A stretch of DNA of 64,000 bases from JARRKC01 sp963723965. GTDB lineage: Bacteria; Acidobacteriota; UBA6911; RPQK01; JAPXNP01. Position 1 is the stretch's first letter. Every line of letters begins with the position of its first letter. The DNA lies in contig CAVRSV010000011.1 in assembly GCA_963723965.1 (NCBI GenBank), positions 103,913 through 167,912 on the forward strand. The letters run 5' to 3'. Shown here piece by piece: positions 51,920 through 60,043 of the stretch. The translations under genes and the position numbers were made by a program. The notes under the pieces are model-generated. The model was not told the origin of the DNA, did no database searches, and worked only from the letters and a program-made list of their open reading frames with translations.

Positions 51920-53248
51920 TCAGGCTTTCTGGGCCGTCTGGGCCAGGGCCGCTTTGGCCAGGTCTTCGAGCATCTTGGTCGTGACGCTCTTGGGACGCTC
52001 GATCGGGAAACCCAGAGCACGATCCCAGATGATGTTGCTCACGACGCCGAGTGCCCGGCCGATACCGAACAGCACCGTGTAGAAATCGTACTCCTGAACG
52101 CCGTAGTGCCACTGGATGACGCCGGACTGGGCGTCCACGTTCGGCCACGGGTTCTTGGCCTTGCCCTGCTCGCGCAACACCGGCGGAACGACCCGGAAGA
52201 GCATGTCGACGTACTGGAAGGTCGGGTCGTCGGGAAGGTGCCGTTGGCAGAATTCCCGTTGGGCCATGTAGCGCGGATCGGTCTTGCGGAGGACCGCATG
52301 GCCGAAGCCGGGAACCACCTGCCCGGAATTCAGCGTATCCCAGACGAACTGTCGCATCTCCTCTTCGGAAGGAGTCTTCCCCCCCATCTTGTCCATGACT
52401 CCCTGGATCCAGCGCAGGACCTCCTGGCAGGCCAAACCGTGGAGCGGGCCGGCCAGTCCGTTGAGCATGCCGGAAATGGAGTAGTAGATGTCGGAAAGCG
52501 CGCTGGCCACGAGATGTCCCGTATGGGCGCTGACATTGCCGCTCTCGTGATCGCTGTGAAGGATGAAATAGAGGCGTGAAACGTCGTCGTAGGGCTCGGG
52601 GACTCCCATCATGTGAGCGAAGTTTCCGCCCATGTCGAGCTTCGTATCCGGATGGATGATCGTGTCGCTGCGGTACTTCATCCGGAAAATGTAGGAGGCG
52701 ATCCGGGGCAGGCGGGCCAGCAGGTTCAGGCCGTCTTCATATGTCGTGTCCCAGTAATCGTACTTGTTGATCCCCTTCTGGTAAGCCTTGACGTACTCCG
52801 ACTCCCGCTGCATCGCCGCCACAGCCACGGAAAACATGGCCATCGGGTGACTGTCCCGGGGCAGGGCACGCAGTACATCGAACACGTACTGCGGAACGGC
52901 CTGGCGACGGCGAAACTCCTCCGTCAAATCGGCGACTTCTTCCTCCGTGGGGAACTCGCCGGTCAAGAGGAGATACAGATGCCCTTCCACGAAAGGCATT
53001 TCCCGACCGGGGACTTTGGGAAGGCGGGCCAGCGTATCCGGAATAGTGTGGCCCCGAAAACGGATTCCCTCCTCCGGGTCGAGGTAGGAGATGTCCGTCA
53101 CCAGGCACTTCACGCCGCGCATCCCGCCGATGGCCTGCGCCACAGTAACCTCACCAATCTTCACATCGCCGTACTCTTTGACGAGGTGCGAGATGCGATC
53201 GCGGCCCGTCAGAATCTTCTCGTAGAGTTTCTCTTTCAGTTTGGCCAT
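51920..53248 (-). CDS. gltA: Citrate synthase, eukaryotic (mitochondrial) type
   Basis: 442 residues from ATG at 53248 after GGAAGGAGGG. Catalytic residues lie in LAGPLHGLACQEV, VVPGFGHAVLRKTDPRY and NPWPNVDAQSG (the His, His, Asp triad). Blocks such as GGMRGVKCLVTDISYLDPEE, GIRFRGHTIP, FILHSDHESGNVSAHTGHLV, LREQGKAKNPWPNVDA and GVVSNIIWDRALGFPIERPK match mitochondrial enzymes far better than the usual bacterial GltA. This eukaryote-like type is known in Geobacter and a few other bacteria. It makes citrate from acetyl-CoA and oxaloacetate. Confidence 0.93.
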   Translation of the reverse strand: MAKLKEKLYEKILTGRDRISHLVKEYGDVKIGEVTVAQAIGGMRGVKCLVTDISYLDPEEGIRFRGHTIPDTLARLPKVPGREMPFVEGHLYLLLTGEFPTEEEVADLTEEFRRRQAVPQYVFDVLRALPRDSHPMAMFSVAVAAMQRESEYVKAYQKGINKYDYWDTTYEDGLNLLARLPRIASYIFRMKYRSDTIIHPDTKLDMGGNFAHMMGVPEPYDDVSRLYFILHSDHESGNVSAHTGHLVASALSDIYYSISGMLNGLAGPLHGLACQEVLRWIQGVMDKMGGKTPSEEEMRQFVWDTLNSGQVVPGFGHAVLRKTDPRYMAQREFCQRHLPDDPTFQYVDMLFRVVPPVLREQGKAKNPWPNVDAQSGVIQWHYGVQEYDFYTVLFGIGRALGVVSNIIWDRALGFPIERPKSVTTKMLEDLAKAALAQTAQKA

Positions 53249-53576
53249 GCTGCCCTCCTTCCTGGGAATTTCGGGGCGACGCTCGAACCGGCCCACCCAT
53301 GCCGCCAGGTCGGTTTTCCTCCGGCCTTCGGGTTCGAGGGAGCCCCGCGGCGAAAGTGCTTTCAGAGTCAGTCGCTCCCAATAACCAAGGTCCTACTCTA
53401 TTACGATTCCGGGGAGGTGGCAACGGGTTCCGAGCGGCAATCTTGCGGCCCTGGAAGGCGGTCGCCGTGAAGCGAGAGAAACAGGGTTTGTCCCTCGAGT
53501 CAGTGCACCGGGAAATGTCGTCCGAAGGTGCCGCATCGTGGGGTCGGAGCAGCCCAAGATAGGAGGCGTCAGGACA
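53249..53576. other. 328-bp region upstream of citrate synthase
   Basis: Contains the predicted citrate synthase promoter (listed) and about 140 bp of leader. To its right it runs to the end of the HAMP protein gene, transcribed the same way. No further gene or RNA recognised. Confidence 0.45.
53395..53423 (-). promoter_or_regulatory. Promoter of the citrate synthase gene
   Basis: On the minus strand TTGCCA (53418-53423) and TAGAGT (53395-53400) are 17 bp apart. The leader to the ATG would be about 140 bases, long enough for post-transcriptional control. Predicted by eye. Confidence 0.4.
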
Positions 53577-54209
53577 CTAGATGTCGCGATCCGGCAGGGC
53601 CACTTCGGAGGCGTAGCGCCCGGCAGGCGCCTCCCGGGGAGCTTGTGCCGAAGCCGGCCCAACATGGAAGCCGTCGAGAGTCTCCTGCAGGGCGTCGAGA
53701 CGGCGCTGGAACTGCTGCCAGTCGGGTCCGATCCCATGCAGGGAGACAGCGGCAGCCACCAGTTGTCGGCAGTCGGACTGAGCCGTCTCGACGCGTTCGC
53801 GCAGGGAAGCGATCATCTGGTCCAGTGCTTCCGCTTCGGCCTTGGCGTAGTCGTGGCGTCGCAGTCGAACTCTCATGGACAGATCGCCCCGCCCGACGGA
53901 CTGAAAGATCGACCGGAAGCGATAGAGCGGGCCGCCGATGCGATGGGTGAGGAGGACCGAGTGGAGGACGATGGCCACGACCAGCAGCAGGACGACCGGC
54001 CAGAACTGCTGGTGAAGTCGGAGAAAGACGCCAGCCGCCTCGTATTTCTCCGAGCTGTAAGCCGGGCCGCCCGAGAAATCGACGACCAGCGGACCGAAGA
54101 CCACCCCGATGACCCCGGTGATCGCCGCGAGAAAGTAGACCATCACCGCGGTGAGGAGGCGGTACTGGAGAGAATGGATCAGGTAATGACGACGTCGATA
54201 GGGGCGCAT
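53577..54209 (-). CDS. HAMP-domain membrane protein
   Basis: 210 residues; the ATG shares a base with the TGA of the HD-GYP gene (TGATG). Two membrane helices (about 18-42 and 70-90) surround a short periplasmic loop. A HAMP-like segment follows, HRIGGPLYRFRSIFQSVGRG and DLSMRVRLRRHDYAKAEAEA, then a short helical tail (LDQMIASLRERVETAQ) and an unstructured end. It has no output domain, so it may relay or modulate a partner; the HD-GYP protein next to it is the obvious candidate. Confidence 0.75.
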   Translation of the reverse strand: MRPYRRRHYLIHSLQYRLLTAVMVYFLAAITGVIGVVFGPLVVDFSGGPAYSSEKYEAAGVFLRLHQQFWPVVLLLVVAIVLHSVLLTHRIGGPLYRFRSIFQSVGRGDLSMRVRLRRHDYAKAEAEALDQMIASLRERVETAQSDCRQLVAAAVSLHGIGPDWQQFQRRLDALQETLDGFHVGPASAQAPREAPAGRYASEVALPDRDI

Positions 54210-55900
54210 CAGTGCACCTCCCGCTGGTAACTGCGTTGGGCCGGTGGGACCAGGTGGACGAGCCCCGAGGCGCGCACCGGGCAGGTCCGGTGGCGGAACA
54301 GATCAACCGGGTCGGAGCCGCGCTGATCGAGCATTTCCAGAAGCGCTTCGACGACCCGGGGGTCGAACTGCCCGCCGGCTTCCTGGCGCAAGATCGAAGT
54401 GGCTTTGTCCAGGGACATGCCCTGCCGATAGGGGCGGTCGGAGATCATCGCGTCGAGCGCGTCTGCCACGGTCAGGATCCGGACATCGAGTCGGATGGCA
54501 TCCCCCTTCAGCCCGTCCGGGTAGCCGCGTCCGTCCACGCGTTCGTGGTGGCCGCGGACGAGGGGGATCGTCTCGGCGAAGGGCTTGATCGGTTCCAGGA
54601 TGCGGGCGCCGATCGCCGGATGGGCGCGGACCTGCTCCATCTCGGAGGGAGTGAGCGGTCCCGGCTTGTCCAGCAGATGGGTGGGAACGCCGATCTTGCC
54701 GATGTCGTGGAGCAGAGCGCCTCGTTGCAGCGTGACCAGTTCGGCTTCGGACAGCCCCATGCGCCGGGCCAGCGCAAGGGCGATCTCACAGACCCGCTCC
54801 GTGTGCCCCGCCGTCCAGGAGGACTTGGCATCGACGGCGTGGGCGAGGGCGGTGAGGGTGCTGACGTGGAGTTCCTGGATTTCCCGCGACATGGCGTTGA
54901 AGGAGCGGGCCAGCTCTTCGAATTCGTCTCCGCTCGAGATATTCACCGTGGTCAGGAAGTCGCCCGCCGCGACCCGCCGGGTTCCTTCTCTCAGCCGGGC
55001 GAGGGGAGTGAGGCTTCTCCGGATCTGGTTCGAGCTCAGCGCCAGGGCAATCAGGAGGGTGATGGCCGTCAGGAACAGGAAGCTCCGCTGGAAGCTCTCG
55101 AGGGGCGCGAAGACCCAGGACACGCTCTCACTGCGGACGACGGTCCAGGGAGCCGTGTGAAACTCGAAACTCAGAGGAATCGACCAGCTGGCCGCCAGGC
55201 AATCGGTCCCGTCGTACTCCCAGCGGAACTCCCCCGACGGGGCGTCGGGCAGGGCCGCCGCAAGGCGGGCTTGGTCGGCGAGGGAGACGGGCGAAGAGGA
55301 GAACAGAATCTGGCGCCGGTCGTTGACTACGAAGATGGCAGTGCCCGGAGCGTCGACGTGGGCATCCTCCCTGCCGAAGAGAAACAACGGATTCGGCAGG
55401 GTCACGAGCAGGCCGCGATCGGGCTGGTGCGGTTCGAGTGCAAGGGCCATGACGACACGACGCTCGGGGCCCGTCGTGCTGGAGACGACACACTTGCCCG
55501 CAGAGAGGTGGCCTCGTGCATCTCCGGAAATCTCCACGACCGGCGGGGGCTCTCCATGCAGCGCCGTTAGGATCCCCCGGTCGAACTGGATGCCAATCGA
55601 GAGAAACCGTTGCCGCGCCTGGCCGGTCCGGGCGTTGTCAGGGGAAGCATCGACACGGCGCAGGTCGGCCGCCAGCTCGTGCATGTCGTCGGCCAGAAGC
55701 TGCATCCGGCCAACCAACAGCTGCGCCGTCGATTTGGTCGCCCGGTGCATTCGTTCGCTCGTTTGCTGTTCGATCTGGTGATCGACCTCCCAGTAGGAAA
55801 CCACGGCAAAGGCGAACAGCGGAACGAGCGAGGACAGGCAGAAAACGGCGAGCATGCGCCTTCCGACCTTGCTGCGGAGTCCCGTGTCGATCCAGTTCAT
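54209..55900 (-). CDS. Sensor HD-GYP domain protein (c-di-GMP phosphodiesterase family)
   Basis: 563 residues from ATG at 55900. A membrane helix (about 15-37), a periplasmic sensor region of about 230 residues (dCache-like, with AIFVVNDRRQILFSSSPVS) and a second helix (about 275-300) lead to a HAMP segment near RRVAAGDFLTTVNISSGDEF. The HD-GYP domain (about 345-530) has AHAVDAKSSWTAGHTERVCE, the metal pair HDIGK and HHERVDGRGYPDGLKGD. The GYP motif is intact, so hydrolysis of cyclic di-GMP is likely. It starts 10 bp after the pseudopilin gene, suggesting joint expression of pilin and second-messenger control. Confidence 0.9.
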   Translation of the reverse strand: MNWIDTGLRSKVGRRMLAVFCLSSLVPLFAFAVVSYWEVDHQIEQQTSERMHRATKSTAQLLVGRMQLLADDMHELAADLRRVDASPDNARTGQARQRFLSIGIQFDRGILTALHGEPPPVVEISGDARGHLSAGKCVVSSTTGPERRVVMALALEPHQPDRGLLVTLPNPLFLFGREDAHVDAPGTAIFVVNDRRQILFSSSPVSLADQARLAAALPDAPSGEFRWEYDGTDCLAASWSIPLSFEFHTAPWTVVRSESVSWVFAPLESFQRSFLFLTAITLLIALALSSNQIRRSLTPLARLREGTRRVAAGDFLTTVNISSGDEFEELARSFNAMSREIQELHVSTLTALAHAVDAKSSWTAGHTERVCEIALALARRMGLSEAELVTLQRGALLHDIGKIGVPTHLLDKPGPLTPSEMEQVRAHPAIGARILEPIKPFAETIPLVRGHHERVDGRGYPDGLKGDAIRLDVRILTVADALDAMISDRPYRQGMSLDKATSILRQEAGGQFDPRVVEALLEMLDQRGSDPVDLFRHRTCPVRASGLVHLVPPAQRSYQREVH

Positions 55901-55910
55901 CGGCTTACTC

Positions 55911-56535
55911 TCAGTAATTCGAGGCCAGTCCCACGAAGCTCCCGTCGTTGGCTCGCAGTACATCATCCCAGCTCGCCTTGGCCGTGAGCGGGGGGCGACT
56001 CTCCCCATCCTTGCCCTGGCTGTAGAGATCGAAGCGGGTATTGAGGGGCACCAGGTTCCGGTCCCGCCGCATCAGGCCCTGGACTTGCGGTGGCACCTGG
56101 TTTCCGTGGCCCTGCCCCCCGCCGGTGCCTGAGTTTCCACCGCCCTGGGCGCCTCCGTTGCCACCCCCATTTGCGCCGCCTCCGCCCTGGCCGTTTCCGC
56201 CTCCGCCCTGGCCGTTTCCGCCTCCGCCCTCGGCCCCGGCCGTTTCCGCTGCCGCCGGGACTGGGATCGACGTAGAAGTTGAGATAGACATAAGGGTTTT
56301 GCCAAGGGTCCAGCAGTTCTTCGCGACCAATCTCGGAGAGGGACGCGGGCAGATGGCCGTTGAGGGCATCATAGACGAGCAGCTCCCGCTCCATGGCCTT
56401 GATGTCGCCGATGGCGCGGGCCACACGGGCAGCGTCGATGGCTTTCTCATAGCTCGGTACGGCCAGGGCCGCAATGAGGCCCACCACCAGGACGACGATG
56501 AGCATCTCGATGATCGTGAAACCTCGTTGCTGCAT
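55911..56535 (-). CDS. Type II secretion/type IV pilin-like pseudopilin (GspG-like), frame broken in Gly-rich repeat
   Basis: From ATG at 56535 the prepilin start MQQRGFTIIEMLIVVLVVGL (cleavage after Gly5) and LLVYDALNGHLPASLSEIGR, DPWQNPYVYLNF are in one frame. The expected C-terminus, RDRNLVPLNTRFDLYSQGKD and RANDGSFVGLASNY, is in the +1 frame and stops at 55911. Both halves belong to one pilin family, so a single gene is meant; its length (625 bp) is one base over a multiple of three. The switch falls in a 21-bp tandem repeat coding GGGGNGQ: relative to the other copies, the third carries seven extra bases (56231-56237), and removing them restores the frame. It could be a real mutation, a slippage switch or a sequence error. 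Confidence 0.75.
56187..56256. repeat. 21-bp tandem repeat in the pseudopilin gene
   Basis: Two identical 21-bp copies (56187-56207, 56208-56228) are followed by a third, 28-bp copy (56229-56256) with two substitutions and a 7-bp insertion CGGCCCC. On the coding strand each copy reads Gly-Gly-Gly-Gly-Asn-Gly-Gln in the downstream frame. Confidence 0.8.
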
Positions 56536-56662
56536 GGGACTCTCTCGTTCCGCCCCCGGCACCGCTCCGGGGCAGATCATCAAGAGATTAGATCGGCGAA
56601 TTGACTCAACCCATTAGCTGTGGGGCTTTCGGTCGATCCGAGGGGGGGCGGACGGGCGAAGA

Positions 56663-57073
56663 TCAGGCCAGAGGAGCCTTGTGGACCGAATCCTCGGATT
56701 CGCGCGAAGAGAACAAGCGTAGCAGACCCCGTTGGTGGAGGAGTCTCGGAAGCCAGACCGCGAGACGACCGCCGGGAGCGGCCGGACTCAGGCGGCCCAG
56801 GATTTCGGGGTTTTGAGCTGCCATGTGCAGGAGACAGCGCTGCGCGACGCTCAGCAGCGATTTGGGATCGCCCTTGCGGGTTTCGCAGGTCTCGACGTGA
56901 ATGGAATCCGGATCGACCGAGGGACCTCCGTCGGCGAGGCGGACGAGACGGAGGCGGAGGCTGCACGATCCGTAGAAGGGGTTGGCATACTCGAAGCGGA
57001 TCAGATTCTCACGTCCGCCGAGCGATTCAACCACGGCTGTCTCATTCAGGCTCCGGAACCGGTACTCCACCAT
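56663..57073 (-). CDS. Unknown protein
   Basis: 136 residues from ATG at 57073, with AAGG five bases upstream; a GTG two codons earlier is possible. The first 65 residues look like a compact beta domain (VEYRFRSLNETAVVESLGGR, LRLRLVRLADGG, DSIHVETCETRKG) and the rest is helical with a basic end. No known motif. It is separated from the pseudopilin gene by 127 bp on the same strand. An interrupted palindrome TTGAC-N6-GTCAA at 57129-57144 lies upstream and could be an operator or a -35 element. Confidence 0.5.
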   Translation of the reverse strand: MVEYRFRSLNETAVVESLGGRENLIRFEYANPFYGSCSLRLRLVRLADGGPSVDPDSIHVETCETRKGDPKSLLSVAQRCLLHMAAQNPEILGRLSPAAPGGRLAVWLPRLLHQRGLLRLFSSRESEDSVHKAPLA

Positions 57074-57189
57074 CAACACCTTGATTCTTCAGCTAGTTAC
57101 TTGAGCTATGACCCTAGAAACGCATAGATTGACCACAATGTCAAGGGAATTGCGGGGGAGAGGGTCCGTTTGGCGGCGATTCCCAGCGA

Positions 57190-58401
57190 TCAGCCAAGGG
57201 ACAGCCAGAGATCGCGTTGCGGCTCGGACAGGAATACCGCCCCCTTCTCCTTGACGACCACCATTTCCTCGATGGTGACGACGCCGCGGCCCGGGATTGT
57301 GAGACGTGGTTCCAGGGTGAAGACCATCCCCTCTTCCAGGGGCAGGCGTGGTTTCATGCCGTACTTCTCCCAGAGCGGACCAAGCAGGGCCGTGCCGTCG
57401 TGAGCGAAACGGCCGACCTGGTGGCCCAGCGCATGAGGAAATGAGTCATAACCGCCATCGATAATGTGATTTCGTGCAACGGCATCGATCTCCACTCCCG
57501 TTCGGCCGGGGCGCATCTCGCGGCGGGCGCGGTCGATGGCCTCGACGATCGTCGCGAAGCCATGCTGGACCTCTTCCGGCACATTCGCAGTGCCGGGCTC
57601 GGGGATGTACCAGGTCCGTTGGAGGTCGGAGCAATAGTCCTCGAACCGGACGCCGAAATCCATGTTGAGAATGTGGCCGGGGGCAACCCGCCGGTCGGTC
57701 GGTCGGTAATGGGCTTCCGCCGTATCGGGCCCGGTGAAGACCGCGGGGCAATGGCTCCGTTCCCACGCCGTCGTGAGGCCCCGTTGATCCACCTGCCCGA
57801 GCATGAACTGGGCAATCTCGGCCTCGGAACGGCCGGGTCGGACGAACTCCCGCACGTTGGCGAAGATCGACAGAGTCTCGGCAATGGCGCGCTTGATCCG
57901 GTCGAGTTCCGCCGGGCTCTTGCGCGCCCGCAGGCTCGAAATGACCGGCTCCGCGGAGACGAGTTCACCCCGAAAACCGGCCTGGGACAGGATCTTCTGC
58001 AGGACGAGGAACATGCCGTGGGTCAATCCGTCGGCGATCTCGCTGTCGGGCGAGTAGTTGACGGCAAGGGTCCGGGGGCTCAGTTCGTCCAGGAGTTTGA
58101 CCAGCGGTTCGCGGATTCCCTCGACGTAGCCGGTGACCGAATCGTAGGCCTCCAACTCGGCCACGCCCTGCCGCTCGAGGCTTCCGACGATGGCGTGTTT
58201 GCCGCCGCCGCGGGTCACGATCAGGGCGGAGTGCCAGGTCAGGTCTCCGCCGCACAAGAACGGGAGAACAGGGTCGCGCAGGACGGCGGTCTCGCGAACG
58301 AAGGTCAGCCAGCAATCCACTCCCCCGGCCTGAAGGAGTTCGACCGCCTGCTCCAACTTCTGGTGGATCAGTCTGCGGTTCTGGGTCACGATGGAATCCA
58401 T
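57190..58401 (-). CDS. M24 family metallopeptidase (Xaa-Pro aminopeptidase-like)
   Basis: 403 residues. The N-terminal creatinase-like domain (about 1-155) precedes the pita-bread catalytic domain. Metal ligands: two aspartates 11 residues apart in ILNMDFGVRFEDYCSDLQRT, histidine in SFPHALGHQVGRFAHDG, glutamates in VFTLEPRLTIPG and VTIEEMVVVKEKG. This is the PepP/PepQ arrangement that cleaves the bond before proline. No signal peptide. A seven-base repeat array lies 73 bp upstream. Confidence 0.9.
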   Translation of the reverse strand: MDSIVTQNRRLIHQKLEQAVELLQAGGVDCWLTFVRETAVLRDPVLPFLCGGDLTWHSALIVTRGGGKHAIVGSLERQGVAELEAYDSVTGYVEGIREPLVKLLDELSPRTLAVNYSPDSEIADGLTHGMFLVLQKILSQAGFRGELVSAEPVISSLRARKSPAELDRIKRAIAETLSIFANVREFVRPGRSEAEIAQFMLGQVDQRGLTTAWERSHCPAVFTGPDTAEAHYRPTDRRVAPGHILNMDFGVRFEDYCSDLQRTWYIPEPGTANVPEEVQHGFATIVEAIDRARREMRPGRTGVEIDAVARNHIIDGGYDSFPHALGHQVGRFAHDGTALLGPLWEKYGMKPRLPLEEGMVFTLEPRLTIPGRGVVTIEEMVVVKEKGAVFLSEPQRDLWLSLG

Positions 58402-58474
58402 GGTCTATCCGGGCCGCGTAACTCTGCGATCCGTGTACCCGCCCCATCGAACCGCCTGCTCACCGCCCGCCTCC

Positions 58475-58530
58475 AAATCGCAAATCTCAAATCGCAAATC
58501 TCAAATCGTAAATCTCAAATCGTAAATCTA
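58475..58530. repeat. AAATC(G/T)N heptamer array, eight units
   Basis: Eight consecutive 7-bp units, AAATCGC, AAATCTC, AAATCGC, AAATCTC, AAATCGT, AAATCTC, AAATCGT, AAATCTA, lie 12 bp beyond the stop of the transporter gene. The alternation of two forms shows a 14-bp higher-order unit. Two of the units also make up the array at 9054-9088. Confidence 0.85.
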
Positions 58531-58542
58531 AAGTCCCGCCCC

Positions 58543-59829
58543 CTACTCCTCTCTCTCCTTGAATTCGCCGGCCAATCGGGTGAACAGCCAAAGGCCGAGG
58601 ATTCCGACCAGCATGTGCAGGGCCAACACATACCAGACGTACTGCGGGGTGCCCATATCGCCGAAGTAACCGTAGAGTGTGGTGTAGGTGACTCCGCTCA
58701 GCGCACCGCCCAGACCGACCGCGAGAAAGTTGGACCCCATGTAGAGCCCGGCCTTTTCCTTGGGAGCGATCCACGTGATGTATTCCTGAATTCGGGGTGA
58801 CGAGATCATCTCACCCACGGCGAACAGGAAGATCCCCAGGAAGATCAGGGCGGGTGCCGAGACGGCCGCATAGCCAAGCACGACGAATCCGCCCGATATC
58901 ATCAGCAGACCGAAGAGGAAAGCCGGGATGGCGCGGAAGCGCTCCAGAATGCTCGAAACGAGGATCTGGAAAATCAGGATGATGTAGCCCGTATTGGAGA
59001 TGGTCTCCCCCAGAACCCTGCGGACGCCGTTTTCCTCGTGAGAGAAGAAGTCTGCGATGCCGGATCCCAGTACGTGGCGCATCGCCTCGTAGAGTTGCGC
59101 CGTATTGATGCTGGAGTCGACGTACAGGGCGCAGAGGTTGAAGAAGGCCCAGAAAGGCAGCCAAAAGAAGAGACCCAGCAGGGCCAGGAAGACCGTGAAT
59201 CGGATGTCCGACAGGGCGACACCGATCTCGGCAAGCTTTTGACGCAGCGTCAAGCCTTCGATTTCCCGTTCGGGCTCCTTGTAGAAGAGGATCGTAATCA
59301 CGAGCATGAACACGATGGCAATGGCCGCAGCCATGAAGGCATAGTTCCAGGAGATGGCGCGCAGCTTTCCCGCTACGATCGGTCCGAAGGAGCCGCCCAC
59401 ATTGACCATGGCGTAGAAGATCCCGAAGCCCAGGGTCTTGTTCGACTTGTCGGTGACCGCGCGCACGGTCCCGGAGACCAGCGGCTTGAAGATCCCGGCG
59501 GCCAGGCCGATACTCAGCATCGTGAGGGCGATTCCCGAGAAGGACCTGGTGGCAATCAGCAGGAGGATCGAGGGCAGATAGGCCAGGTACGCAACGATCA
59601 GGACTTTCTTGAAACCGAATCGGTCGGCGAAGGTACCCGAGATGACGGGAGTCACGTAGGACAGCGCCAGGAAGAGGCTCTGAACGATACCCAACTCACC
59701 CCGACTGTACCCGAGGGACTCCATGTAGATTCCGAAACCGAAGTAGATGCCGTAGTAGGCAAAGCGCTCCAGGATCTCGATCGTGTTGGCGACCCAGAAG
59801 ACCGGTGGAAACGAGGATCTGTTACTCAC
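58543..59829 (-). CDS. Proton-dependent oligopeptide (POT/PTR2)-type MFS transporter
   Basis: 428 residues from GTG at 59829, which has GAGAGGAG six bases upstream; GTG at 59835 overlaps that site. About twelve membrane helices are predicted. The POT family motif EILERFAYYGIYFGFGIYM is in the first helix, where ExxERF is needed for proton coupling, and a DRFGFKK loop follows helix 2. The family imports di- and tripeptides or related solutes with protons. Xaa-Pro peptidase is encoded next on the same strand, which fits peptide uptake and breakdown. Confidence 0.87.
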   Translation of the reverse strand: MSNRSSFPPVFWVANTIEILERFAYYGIYFGFGIYMESLGYSRGELGIVQSLFLALSYVTPVISGTFADRFGFKKVLIVAYLAYLPSILLLIATRSFSGIALTMLSIGLAAGIFKPLVSGTVRAVTDKSNKTLGFGIFYAMVNVGGSFGPIVAGKLRAISWNYAFMAAAIAIVFMLVITILFYKEPEREIEGLTLRQKLAEIGVALSDIRFTVFLALLGLFFWLPFWAFFNLCALYVDSSINTAQLYEAMRHVLGSGIADFFSHEENGVRRVLGETISNTGYIILIFQILVSSILERFRAIPAFLFGLLMISGGFVVLGYAAVSAPALIFLGIFLFAVGEMISSPRIQEYITWIAPKEKAGLYMGSNFLAVGLGGALSGVTYTTLYGYFGDMGTPQYVWYVLALHMLVGILGLWLFTRLAGEFKEREE

Positions 59830-60043
59830 GGGCACTCCTCTCGAACCGATTCGTTTTCTTTCTGATTCGGCAGCCGTTCCTTTTCAGCCAAGATCCTAGG
59901 GCCTGGCGTGGTGAAACGCAATCCACGGCGGGGTGTGCGGGTGCCCGGCGGGGCGGACGGAATCTGCAGTAAGCTAGTAGCCCGGGGCTCCAATGGGGGT
60001 GCCTGTCGGCCGCGGAGCCCGGGCCGGCAGGGCGAGGAGAGAC

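Noticed and set aside
56041..56604. 187-codon plus-strand Pro-rich frame opposite the pseudopilin
   Set aside because: It is the complement of the Gly-rich repeat; the pilin motifs on the minus strand explain the region.
58475..58530. Heptamer array as a CRISPR
   Set aside because: There are no spacers; units are 7 bp and contiguous, and no cas gene is present.
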